Shown piece after piece: positions 1-6,369 of a stretch of DNA of 12,856 nucleotides. A program made the position numbers and the translations under genes. The stretch covers positions 1 to 12,856 of the forward strand of contig JAGLDN010000186.1 of assembly GCA_023145575.1 (NCBI GenBank), given 5' to 3'. The notes beneath the pieces were generated by a model, which saw only the letters and a program-made list of their open reading frames with translations, was not told the origin of the DNA and searched no databases. The stretch comes from Psychromonas sp. GTDB taxonomy: Bacteria; Pseudomonadota; Gammaproteobacteria; Enterobacterales; Psychromonadaceae. Positions within the stretch are counted from its first letter, which is position 1; each line of letters opens with the position of its first letter.

Positions 1-286
1 CCAAGGTAGTTGACGTCTGATAATCTAAAATGCAAATGCATTCTCTACTAGGTGCCTGTCTTTGAGTTTTTCTTTATTGGTATTATTGGTTTTGAATTAC
101 GCTTAGTACTTTATCTCTAATTTCTTCACTGTCATAGCCTTTGTCTGCAATAATAAAATCAGCTTGAGGCAATAAATCAATCAGTTAATTAGCAACTTTA
201 TTATGATGTACTTCCCCGCTTGTAACAATAAATTTGACAGGCAAATGAATTTTACTTGTATTGCCACCTCGACTCAGCCCAATTGC

Positions 287-357
287 CTAATATTGTGCCT
301 TGTTCTGATCATCTAGCATGAGCCTGCTAAAACATTTTTGCGTCACATGGGTATAGA
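287..357 (+). repeat. Solo right end (about 70 bp) of the TATACCCATG repeat family inside the IS5 transposase
   Basis: The IS5 transposase is interrupted between the GTGAA and AIGLSRGG blocks by about 70 bp ending in GCGTCACATGGGTATA. The same 70 bp, including TGATCATCTA and GAGCCT, forms the right end of the element at 4043-4296. No left end is present here, so this is a solo end or an insertion trimmed by deletion. Confidence 0.75.
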
Positions 358-418
358 TGCGGCCCCTGTCCCGTGCTGGTGAGCTTTAACATAACTACCA
401 TCTATAAACTTCCATTGA

Positions 419-472
419 GTATCAGTATCAGTATCAGTATCAGTATCAGTATCAGTATCAGTATCAGTATCA
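419..472. repeat. (GTATCA)9 hexanucleotide microsatellite
   Basis: Nine perfect tandem copies of GTATCA. Read on the minus strand in the transposase frame, each unit encodes Asp-Thr, so IDTDT before the conserved QWKFIDGSY block has expanded into a long (DT)n tract. The unit is two codons, so the expansion keeps the frame. Confidence 0.95.
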
Positions 473-568
473 ATAGCTAACGATTTGAATAACCTCATTA
501 ATATCCCTTTCATTGACCAAAGGATAAATCGGCGATAAATCGTATTCCATAAACCAAAGTTTTCAGGT

Positions 569-584
569 ACGTCACATGGGTATA
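569..584 (+). repeat. 16-bp repeat end at a deletion scar
   Basis: ACGTCACATGGGTATA sits exactly where the IS5 transposase lacks about 25 residues, between FLEDRV and VPENFG. Only the outermost 16 bp of the repeat is left. Confidence 0.7.
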
Positions 585-830
585 AACTCTATCTTCAAGA
601 AAAATGACTTTCAGCTTCGACTATAGTTCATCAGTGAGCATAAATCGGGAGCATGGTGCTCTCGTTGTTTTTGTTTTTCGTGAAGTGAATTATACGAGTT
701 CACCTTTCACTCCCTCTAACAAAATATTTCTTTGAGTAAAATAAAACAAAGATCAACAGCCCCTAAAAGAGTCATTAAACGAAAATTAATGCTGAATTTT
801 ATCAGCTTTTTAGCTCATAATTTACACTGT

Positions 831-894
831 TAGAGGGTTTTTCTTATTGCGCTTTTCATGATTTAGCCTTGCATCTTTACGTCACATGGGTATA
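831..894 (+). repeat. Solo right end of the TATACCCATG repeat family upstream of slyX
   Basis: The segment ends in TTTACGTCACATGGGTATA and contains TTAGCCTTGCATCTTT, matching the right ends at 4226-4296 and 9513-9538. No matching left end is visible between it and the IS5 terminus. It points toward slyX. Confidence 0.7.
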
Positions 895-896
895 GT
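869..896 (+). promoter_or_regulatory. Candidate slyX promoter inside the repeat end
   Basis: TTGCAT at 869-874, a 16-bp spacer and TATAGT at 891-896 form a weak sigma-70-like pair whose -10 overlaps the last bases of the repeat. The start codon is about 45 bp downstream. The -35 matches consensus at only three positions, so the call is tentative. Confidence 0.35.
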
Positions 897-940
897 TCTC
901 TAAATAAAAATAAAAAAAGCATCTATGGAGGTGTTTATTC

Positions 941-1165
941 ATGAGCACGCAAAACCGCATTGAACAGTTAGAAATGAAAGTTTCCTTTCAAGAAGATATT
1001 ATCGAAACCTTAAATGATGAAATGTTTGATTTACAGACTAAGTTTAAACTGCTCTCAGAGAAAATCACTTACTTGGTGAGCAAAGTTAAAGAGGCAGATC
1101 CTGATGATGCAGGAATGGATGGTGAAGGACGTGATCAAGTTGATATGCGCCCGCCTCATTACTAA
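941..1165 (+). CDS. slyX: SlyX family protein
   Basis: Small cytoplasmic protein of 74 residues, the usual SlyX length. The heptad-like N-terminal two thirds (about residues 5-50, IEQLEMKVSFQEDIIETLND) should form a coiled coil. The tail is acidic and ends in DMRPPHY, and a PPHY C-terminus is the family hallmark. The biochemical role of SlyX is not established; its name comes from linkage to slyD. The start is fixed by a strong ribosome binding site, GGAGG at 927-931, nine bases before the ATG. No terminator is obvious in the 140 bp that follow. The gene stands alone, with a repeat end about 45 bp upstream that may carry its promoter. Identity is confident from length, coiled coil and C-terminus together. 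Confidence 0.93.
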   Translation: MSTQNRIEQLEMKVSFQEDIIETLNDEMFDLQTKFKLLSEKITYLVSKVKEADPDDAGMDGEGRDQVDMRPPHY

Positions 1166-1306
1166 CTGATTTTGTGCAATTAGTCCATGCGACGCAAAGG
1201 TGAAAAGTCAGGTATGCAAATTCTGTTAAAATTCAAGCCATAAAAGGCCCGCTGAGTGGTATGTTGAACTTTAATCTGACATTCGATCTGGCGCCTAACA
1301 AAACAA

Positions 1307-1326
1307 TTTGAGGTGACATGGGTGTA
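1307..1326 (+). repeat. Repeat end abutting the yraN stop codon
   Basis: TTTGAGGTGACATGGGTGTA is a variant of TTGAAGTAACATGGGTATA. Its last base touches the yraN stop codon (TAA on the minus strand, 1327-1329). The stretch between slyX and this end (1166-1306) has no gene or clear left end that I can recognise. Confidence 0.65.
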
Positions 1327-1698
1327 TTAATCAGCTTGAAATGCATTTTTAATCCATTGTGGGGTATTTGTTAATCCGTCAATTGCAATTGCATCAAAAC
1401 GGCAATAAGGTTCGTTATCGAGTTGAGACAAATAATGTCGAGCAGTGCGAATTAATTTTTTTTGCTTTGCTGCTGTAATAGAAGCAAGTGCGCCACCAAA
1501 ATGACTATTTTTACGAAAGCGAACTTCAATAAAGACAAGCGTTTCAGCATCAAGCATGATTATATCTATTTCACCTGCTTTACACAGGTAGTTTTGACAG
1601 ATCAATGATAAGCCTTGCTGCTCCAAAAATAACAAGGCTTGTTTTTCAGCTTTTACGCCTTGAGAATTACTCGGTTGCAGTAGGCGTGTTAATTTCAA
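1327..1698 (-). CDS. yraN: UPF0102 / YraN family endonuclease-like protein
   Basis: A 123-residue protein of the YraN (UPF0102) family, which has a restriction-endonuclease-like fold; its cellular role is not settled. The family signature is clear: GVKAEKQALLFLEQQG (about residues 14-29), AGEIDIIMLD (41-50), LVFIEVRFRKN (54-64, where most members have VEVK-R) and a terminal RFDAIAI (100-106). GEID and the E of IEV are the expected metal-binding positions. The start codon lies 32 bases inside the end of lpoA, so the two are translationally linked and form one operon, as in E. coli. The stop codon touches a repeat end. diaA, which follows yraN in E. coli, is not present. Confidence 0.92.
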   Translation of the reverse strand: MKLTRLLQPSNSQGVKAEKQALLFLEQQGLSLICQNYLCKAGEIDIIMLDAETLVFIEVRFRKNSHFGGALASITAAKQKKLIRTARHYLSQLDNEPYCRFDAIAIDGLTNTPQWIKNAFQAD

Positions 1699-3619
1699 TT
1701 AATTGACCGTCTTTTGAGTATTTTGCCCAACCAAATTTAGTCAGAATGTTGTTGTTTTTATCGAGTGTTAATTTACCTAATAACCCATTATATGAAAAGC
1801 CTTTAATGTATTTAAGTGACTTGACTTCATATATAAGTTGGTAGCTATCATTGCCTAATACCATTAAACGCAATGCTGCATAGCTATCATTTTTTAAAAG
1901 GCGTTTTTCTGTTTCGCTTATTTTCAAATTATTAGTTAATAAAAAATTATTATCTGAAAAGCTAAGACCCGCAAGCTCCTTGTTTTGAGTGTGTGTTATA
2001 TCTGCACTATGAGAGCGGGAACTTGCATATAACGGAATTTGCGATGCAAAAGGGCTAATTGAGATATTAATAAACGGCTTTAATAAAATAAGTTCACTCC
2101 GTTTACTGACGATGTAAATTGCGTTAATATCGCGTCGACTGCGTACTTTAGATTCTAGTTTTAGATCGGTAATTGATTTTATTTGTGCAATACGGACCTT
2201 ACTTTTATTTGTTAGCATTGCATCGTTAATAAATTTTGAAAATCCCGCTTTATTTTTGAAAAAATGCGCTTCAATTGCTTGATACGGTAAAGCGCTATGA
2301 TTTACATCCCATTGCTTACTATATGCATCGACAACACGTTTTCCATAATCATTTTGAGGTGCAATAATTAATATATGTTTATATCCATCAAATTGCATAA
2401 TTGTTGCGGCTTGTCGTGCTTCTTCTTCAGGTGACAATGTCAACGAAAAGTGATTTGAATCATTTGTTTGTTGCTCGTCACTGGCGTCTTTATTATTGTT
2501 ATCTTTTGCCGTTAAAATGGTTTTTTTATTTATTTTTATATTTGATTTTGGATCAGGAAAAGCGTTTAAAATAATGACTGGTGTGTCTTTAATTTTAGGC
2601 AGTAGAGAGTTAATTCTATTTTTGAGTAACGGACCAATAACAAAGTCAATATTAAGTGTCTTGAGTTTATTAAGGATTTCTTCATCTGTAGCGCCGTTTG
2701 TATCGATGAAATGTAATGTTGGTGACGAGTCTTCATCCTTTTTGTATATGAGTTGATGATAGTAAGCATGACTAATACCATATTGAACCGCCTCTCCCGC
2801 CGCTTTTAAAACACCTGTTAAAGGTAATAAGACAGCAATATTTTTAGGAGCATATTGAGTAAATTTTGGGAAGTTCATCACTTGAATTGGCATATGTTTG
2901 AGCAAGCTGTGCTTGGGGTAGGCTATACGCCAAGCCTGGACTGCATCTTGTAATTTAAAAGGACGAACTTTGTAGCGTTGGTAAACAAGTGCTAATGCAT
3001 ACCATCCAGCTTTATTATTTGTTGTTTGTGTTGCTTGTAAATCTATTGTCGGAAGCAAAGCAAGTTGATCAAGTAGTAAATCGTTATACTTTTGGATTAT
3101 TGCATCATCGGTGAGCCGTGGTAATAAAGTAAATAAAGATTTTACTGCTTCTTGGTTTTCTTTGTAAGCAACTTGGAGTGCTATACTAATCTGCAAATAA
3201 TGGGTAAAGGCAATATCAGGTAGATATCTGGCATCAATTTTATCTATTAACGTTTTTGCATTTTTAAAATTTCCTTGTTTATAGTTATAATCAATAATTA
3301 ACAGTGATAACTCGCTTTTCTTCGCGAGGACTTTAGGTGTTATTTTTAGTGCATTTAAATTTTTTTGTAGGGTGTCTATTAATTTTTGGGCGAGTGTAAA
3401 TCTCGATTCTTGAATGCTTGCCTGTAATGCAGCCATTCGCCATTCAATATGATGGTTGTTTTTGTCTTCTAGTTGATCTTTGTATAAATAAAAATTAGAA
3501 TCATATTCAAGGTGTGAAAATAATTGTGGTGGTGCATTTTGATTAGAGTACATTGAAATACATGCCGTCAATGGTAATGCCAATAAGGATAAGGCAAAAA
3601 AGCGGAAGTTCTGTTTCAT
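1667..3619 (-). CDS. lpoA: LpoA, outer-membrane lipoprotein activator of PBP1A
   Basis: Lipoprotein of about 650 residues that, in the family, spans the periplasm from the outer membrane to stimulate PBP1A. The start chosen is the ATG at 3619, giving a compact signal peptide (MKQNFRFFALSLLALPLTAC) with lipobox LTAC and Cys20. An ATG at 3646 and a TTG at 3709 are in frame but place the signal sequence too far inside, and no start has a convincing Shine-Dalgarno. Residues about 30-250 are helical and TPR-like. From about residue 259 (NIAVLLPLTG) to the end is the periplasmic-binding-protein-like LppC domain, with NGLLGKLTLD near the C-terminus. A Lys/Asn-rich low-complexity insert (about 360-390) is unusual. 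It is transcribed with yraN and divergent from rsmI, as in E. coli, but the intergenic space has grown to about 1.1 kb of repeats. Confidence 0.9.
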   Translation of the reverse strand: MKQNFRFFALSLLALPLTACISMYSNQNAPPQLFSHLEYDSNFYLYKDQLEDKNNHHIEWRMAALQASIQESRFTLAQKLIDTLQKNLNALKITPKVLAKKSELSLLIIDYNYKQGNFKNAKTLIDKIDARYLPDIAFTHYLQISIALQVAYKENQEAVKSLFTLLPRLTDDAIIQKYNDLLLDQLALLPTIDLQATQTTNNKAGWYALALVYQRYKVRPFKLQDAVQAWRIAYPKHSLLKHMPIQVMNFPKFTQYAPKNIAVLLPLTGVLKAAGEAVQYGISHAYYHQLIYKKDEDSSPTLHFIDTNGATDEEILNKLKTLNIDFVIGPLLKNRINSLLPKIKDTPVIILNAFPDPKSNIKINKKTILTAKDNNNKDASDEQQTNDSNHFSLTLSPEEEARQAATIMQFDGYKHILIIAPQNDYGKRVVDAYSKQWDVNHSALPYQAIEAHFFKNKAGFSKFINDAMLTNKSKVRIAQIKSITDLKLESKVRSRRDINAIYIVSKRSELILLKPFINISISPFASQIPLYASSRSHSADITHTQNKELAGLSFSDNNFLLTNNLKISETEKRLLKNDSYAALRLMVLGNDSYQLIYEVKSLKYIKGFSYNGLLGKLTLDKNNNILTKFGWAKYSKDGQLIEINTPTATE

Positions 3620-3723
3620 AAAAATTAAAGCATTCAAAGGTTGCATCCTTGTTGTTATACCAACTATCCCCAATGCGATAGTTTTATTAATTCGTTTGCT
3701 ATTACCCAATACTTGATAAAGTC

Positions 3724-3765
3724 TTTTGAAGTAACAAGGGAGTATACCATGATACTTCTAAATGC
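3724..3765. repeat. Head-to-head repeat ends upstream of lpoA
   Basis: TTTTGAAGTAACAAGGGAGTATA (3724-3746) is a right-type end, and TATACCATGATACTTCTAA (3743-3761) is a left-type end of the same family. They share TATA, giving an imperfect palindrome with GAAGTA and TACTTC arms. Confidence 0.6.
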
Positions 3766-3768
3766 AAA
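3741..3768 (-). promoter_or_regulatory. Candidate extended -10 promoter for lpoA-yraN
   Basis: On the minus strand TTTGCA (3763-3768), a 16-bp spacer and TATACT (3741-3746), with TGG directly before the -10, form an extended -10 promoter. It coincides with the repeat terminus at 3743-3765 and would start transcription about 115 bp before the preferred lpoA ATG. Confidence 0.5.
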
Positions 3769-4015
3769 ATCAGCAAGGTAAATTGAGCATTGAAGATCTG
3801 CTCGGTATCTATTGACCAAAAAGGTAGTTTCTTCCAGCAAGCGAAAGAGAATAATTATTTAATAATTAACATCTTTTTGTTTGATTAATCGATTAACGAC
3901 TTGTGCAATTAACGACCGATTACTAGCCCGGCTAATCGCTGACAGGTCACATATTGAACCTTGTGACTTTCGATTGAGTGCCTGACAAAGCAATTTTAAT
4001 TCATTTGTGGATATA
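3743..4015 (+). repeat. Repeat element copy 1 (about 270 bp), diverged
   Basis: Left end TATACCATGATACTTCTAA then AAATCAGCAAGG, matching the left end at 4043. The interior (about 3830-3990) aligns with 4480-4620, sharing GCGAAA, TAATAATTAA followed by a T-rich run, GGCTAATCG/CCGCTAATCG, ACCTTG and AAAGCA. The right end near 4015 is strongly decayed. A 54-residue ORF runs antisense through it. Confidence 0.5.
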
Positions 4016-4023
4016 TTATTCAT
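3859..4023 (-). CDS. Hypothetical 54-residue protein, possibly helix-turn-helix-like
   Basis: Short minus-strand ORF, MNNISTNELKLLCQALNR and onward, basic and Ser/Asn-rich, ending LIKQKDVNY. I do not recognise a family. The pattern of helices around DLSAISRASNRSLIAQVVNRL could be a helix-turn-helix, but that is a guess. It has an ideal ribosome binding site, GAGGT, four bases before the ATG. The site and start (TTGAGGTAACATG) closely match the repeat terminus TTGAAGTAACATG, so the translation signals may be a by-product of the repeat. A diverged copy of the region at 4510-4620 does not preserve the frame cleanly (one stop, many replacements), which argues against conserved coding. Confidence 0.3.
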   Translation of the reverse strand: MNNISTNELKLLCQALNRKSQGSICDLSAISRASNRSLIAQVVNRLIKQKDVNY

Positions 4024-4042
4024 GTTACCTCAATATGCAACA

Positions 4043-4296
4043 TATACCCATGTTACTTCAATGTGTAAATTCAGCAAGGAAAATTAAAATAAAGACTTTA
4101 ATTCCTAAATAGTTATTCTACATAGAGATTTTATAACAACGCGGCTTGGTACTCGTTGCCTTGCCCTGTGGGCACAAGCTCGAAAACCAAAACTGCGTTA
4201 CAATAATCGAAAATTGAACAACAATTACCTAATATTACGCCTCGCTATGATCATCTAACTTGAGCCTTGCGAGGCATTTTGCCCCACATGGGTATA
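4043..4296 (+). repeat. Complete repeat element, 254 bp, TATACCCATG termini
   Basis: This is the clearest near-complete copy in the lpoA-rsmI gap. The left end is TATACCCATGTTACTTCAA (4043-4061) and the right end CCCCACATGGGTATA (4282-4296), so TATACCCATGT and ACATGGGTATA form terminal inverted repeats. The right 70 bp equals the insertion at 287-357. It includes GCCTCGC (4239-4245) pairing with GCGAGGC (4269-4275). No coding capacity is seen. A partial duplicate of the left end, CATGTTACCTCAATATG, lies just outside at 4021-4037. Confidence 0.7.
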
Positions 4297-4324
4297 AGAT
4301 CGGCAAGTTGTGGCAAGGTACTCG

Positions 4325-4394
4325 ACATAAAATTTGAAGTTCTATGATTAAGGTCGTTAATTTTCTAAGATCGAATTAAAAGAAAGATTTTATG
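4325..4394. repeat. Hairpin core shared with the 11660 element
   Basis: CATAAAATTT (4325-4334) pairs with AGATTTTATG (4385-4394) around GATTAAGGTCGTTAAT. The same arrangement (CATAAAATT, GATTAAC-ACA-GTTAATC, AATTTTATG) occurs at 11664-11719. Pairing is imperfect here. Confidence 0.45.
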
Positions 4395-4412
4395 GTTAAC
4401 GACTCGTTTTAA

Positions 4413-4649
4413 GTTGATACCGACCTAAATAAAGTGGTGTAAATTGGCAAGGCTTGTGGCGCAATGCTCAAAAGACTGTGTTTCGCTAAAACATGCGAAA
4501 AGATGATCACGACCTAATAATTAATATTTTTTTGTTAATGCGAAAGGCAAGCGACAAGTTCCGCTAATCGTTGATGGCCGAAATGTTTTACCTTGATCTG
4601 ATACTCAGTTAAAGCCAGATAAAGCATATTGAAGTCAAAGGAGTATAGT
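4413..4649 (+). repeat. Repeat element copy 3, diverged, ending at the rsmI promoter
   Basis: The left end (about 4413, GATACCGACC, then GTGTAAATTGGCAAGG) matches the left ends at 3743 and 4043. The interior aligns with copy 1. The right end is TTGAAGTCAAAGGAGTATA (4629-4647), close to the right-type end at 3726-3746. It points into rsmI. Confidence 0.5.
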
Positions 4650-4654
4650 ATAAT
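4629..4654 (+). promoter_or_regulatory. Candidate rsmI promoter at a repeat end
   Basis: A perfect TATAAT lies at 4649-4654, overlapping the end of the repeat, 46 bp before the rsmI ATG. TTGAAG at 4629-4634 would be the -35 but leaves only 14 bp of spacer, so the -35 assignment is doubtful. Confidence 0.4.
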
Positions 4655-4700
4655 ATCACTTCCATTATTAAACAATTTTATTTATTAATTGAGCGATTAT

Positions 4701-5573
4701 ATGTCTGAAAAAACATCACTTTCAACAAAGCTTCCTGCAAAACTATATATTGTTGCAACGCCGATTGGTAATATGAGTGATATTACATATCGCGCCATTG
4801 AAATATTGCAACAAGTTGATTTGATTGCAGCTGAGGACACGCGCCATAGTGGAAAGTTGCTAAGTTACTATCAAATTAAACGGACTATGCTTCCGCTGCA
4901 TGATCATAATGAAAGGAAACGCACTAACGTTTTGCTTGACAAAATCAAAGCAGGCCAATCTATTGCATTAATTTCAGATGCGGGTACACCATTAATTAGT
5001 GATCCTGGTTACCATTTGGTGAATCAATGTAGAGAGGCGGGTGTCGATGTTGTACCAATACCTGGTGCATGTGCGACTATTACAGCATTAAGTGCTGCTG
5101 GATTGCCGACGGATCGATTTTTATTCGAAGGTTTTTTTCCTGTAAAAGAAAAAGCAAAATTAGACAAATTAACATCATTGATTGAAGAGCCGCGTACGAT
5201 GGTTTTTTATGAATCCCCAAGGCGCATTATCGATACTTGTGAGAAAATTGTAAAGGTACTTAGTTTTAAGAGAAAATTAGTGATTGCGCGGGAACTAACG
5301 AAGATCTTTGAATCTTTTTATCATTTGCCCGCCGGAGAAATGCTAGATTGGTTAAAACAAGATGAGGATCATTGCCGAGGTGAGTTTGTACTGATGATAG
5401 CAGGATGTGAAAAACAGCAAGCTATCCCACAAACGGGATTAACTACCTTAAAAATATTAAAAAAAGAACTTCCGCTCAAAAAAGCGGCAGCGTTGACTGC
5501 GAAAATACATAATTTAAAAAAAAATGATCTTTACAAGTGGGGATTGGAAAATTTATCGGCTGATGAGGATTAG
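4701..5573 (+). CDS. rsmI: 16S rRNA (cytidine1402-2'-O)-methyltransferase RsmI
   Basis: A 290-residue SAM-dependent methyltransferase (tetrapyrrole-methylase fold) that 2'-O-methylates C1402 of 16S rRNA in the decoding centre. E. coli RsmI is 286 residues. Conserved blocks are LYIVATPIGNMSDITYRA (15-32), LIAAEDTRHSGKLL (41-54), ALISDAGTPLISDPGYHLV (from 89, the SAM-binding loop), PIPGACA, FLFEGFFP, VFYESPRRI, ARELTKIFE and the C-terminal GEFVLMI. The ATG at 4701 is preferred over an in-frame TTG at 4689. The ribosome binding site is weak. It is divergent from lpoA as in E. coli. A decayed repeat end begins about three bases after the stop. Confidence 0.95.
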   Translation: MSEKTSLSTKLPAKLYIVATPIGNMSDITYRAIEILQQVDLIAAEDTRHSGKLLSYYQIKRTMLPLHDHNERKRTNVLLDKIKAGQSIALISDAGTPLISDPGYHLVNQCREAGVDVVPIPGACATITALSAAGLPTDRFLFEGFFPVKEKAKLDKLTSLIEEPRTMVFYESPRRIIDTCEKIVKVLSFKRKLVIARELTKIFESFYHLPAGEMLDWLKQDEDHCRGEFVLMIAGCEKQQAIPQTGLTTLKILKKELPLKKAAALTAKIHNLKKNDLYKWGLENLSADED

Positions 5574-5604
5574 TCAAATTACTTCAAAATACATTGATAG
5601 GCAT

Positions 5605-5623
5605 AAGCTTAGCTAAGCTTTTA
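5605..5623 (+). terminator. Possible rsmI terminator hairpin
   Basis: AAGCTTAGCTAAGCTT is a perfect 16-bp palindrome (six-pair stem, four-base loop) 31 bp after the rsmI stop, followed by TTTAT. The stem is short and the U-tract poor, so it is weak as an intrinsic terminator. Confidence 0.3.
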
Positions 5624-5708
5624 TACTTGAGGTAAGTTTTACGGATTTAGGTTGTTAACCCAGTAATGTAAAGTTGGGATGCTATCCGCGTACTCGCTAA
5701 GCAGATTA

Positions 5709-5870
5709 ATACCATTTACTTTAAGTATGTGATCTGATTTTTACGCTGAAAAACAGCTTAATTCAAGGCGTAAGTTGATGTAACTGTTTGTTATATTTAC
5801 GACACGCATAATGCATAAGTAAGTTATTTTAGGCAGTAAAATAGAAAATCTATTTATTGTAACTGGTATA
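5709..5870. repeat. Family B MITE-like repeat, copy 1 (162 bp)
   Basis: Bounded by ATACCATTTACTTTAAGT and TATTGTAACTGGTATA, imperfect inverted repeats starting with ATACCA. The right part, GGCAGTAAAATAGAAAATCT and following bases, closely matches 11930-11967. It is non-coding and nested in the 5576-5989 element. Confidence 0.65.
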
Positions 5871-6016
5871 AGGTGTAAGATTCAATCTGTCAAATATTAT
5901 CTTTGGTAATCGTTTGCTTTTCGATTGCTGAAAGCAATGCTGTTTTCGAATTCGTATCTGATGTGGTAGATTGAAGTAACATGGGCATATTTCTCTCTTT
6001 TTGCAAGAGATAAATC

Positions 6017-6297
6017 ATGATCACTCCTGATATAAAATTACTTGATCATGAGGGTTTATTTGCTCAATTGTGCAATGAATTGGTTCAGCAAAAATCATTG
6101 ACTTTGCACTTGTATATCCAAAAGGTAGAAAAGTAATTTTTGGTCAACGCTATGTAGTAATGATGAACAACGGAGCTTCACTGGTCGTAATCTTCATATG
6201 TTAGTGTATATTTTTCATGGAGAGTATTAGAGCGCGTTATTGGCCCTAACATTGAAGCTAAGTATATTAATGATGATGCACTTGGGCGCTATATGGG
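6017..6297 (+). pseudogene. DUF4277 / IS1634-type transposase, N-terminal fragment
   Basis: Starts MITPDIKLLDHEGLFAQLCNEL, like the N-terminus of DUF4277 transposases. After frameshifts it reads YPKGRKVIFGQR, FTGRNLHMLVYIFHGE and LERVIGPNIEAKYINDDALGRYMG (about 6225-6297). Only the N-terminal domain is present; the catalytic DDE part is missing. The fragment lies between a repeat end at 5971-5989 and another at 6317-6336. Confidence 0.6.
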
Positions 6298-6316
6298 TAT
6301 ATATCCATACTGCATA

Positions 6317-6336
6317 TTTACGTCTCATTGGTATTA
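6317..6336 (+). repeat. Decayed repeat end upstream of dolP
   Basis: TTTACGTCTCATTGGTATTA differs at a few positions from TTTACGTCACATGGGTATA. It points into the lipoprotein gene, 33 bp before its ATG; TATTAAAT could serve as a weak -10. Confidence 0.55.
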
Positions 6337-6369
6337 AATCTAATTCTCAAAAAACATAAAAAGACACTA

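Larger units (their letters stand above)
1..654 (-). pseudogene. IS5-family transposase, degenerate
   Basis: Minus-strand transposase relic of the IS5 family (DDE nuclease). Recognisable pieces in order are SRFMLTDEL near the start (about 620-645, followed by an in-frame stop), VPENFGLWNTIYRRF (about 530-570), FIDGSYVKAHQHGTGAA around the first catalytic Asp (about 360-410), AIGLSRGGNTSKIHL (about 245-287), IIADKGYDSEEIRDKV around the second Asp (about 105-155) and KNSKTG joined directly to HLVENAFA with the catalytic Glu (about 25-60). About 12 residues are missing between the last two pieces and about 25 between positions 584 and 565. Several frameshifts and stops separate the blocks. A (GTATCA)9 expansion lies in the middle. 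The window starts inside the C-terminal part. Confidence 0.8.
1..763 (-). mobile_element. Decayed IS5-family insertion sequence, N-terminal end
   Basis: Remnant of an IS5-family element that runs off the left edge of the window. Its inner boundary is the terminal repeat AAAGATCAACAGCCCC at 748-763, the exact reverse complement of GGGGCTGTTGATCTTT at 12645-12660 in the second IS5-type element. TAA follows the end, in line with the short TA-containing targets of this family. The leader between the terminus and the transposase start (655-747) keeps a TATAAT box on the minus strand at about 690-695. The body contains stops, frameshifts, a 70-bp insertion and internal deletions, so the copy is dead. 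Confidence 0.8.
5576..5989 (+). repeat. Repeat element between rsmI and the transposase relic, containing a nested second repeat
   Basis: The left end is AAATTACTTCAAAATAC (5576-5592), like GTTACTTCAAAATGC at 9319-9333. The right end is TTGAAGTAACATGGGCATA (5971-5989). The interior holds the family B element at 5709-5870 and a small perfect hairpin ATTGCT-GAA-AGCAAT (5924-5938). No gene is seen. Confidence 0.5.

Noticed and set aside
419..472. Possible CRISPR array
   Set aside because: The units are contiguous 6-bp copies with no spacers; it is a microsatellite within a transposase.
2496..2781. Open frames on both strands inside lpoA
   Set aside because: They overlap a clear lpoA coding sequence, have no ribosome binding site and no recognisable protein features.
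3620..3709. Longer LpoA starting at the TTG at 3709
   Set aside because: It would place a 30-residue extension before a textbook lipoprotein signal peptide.
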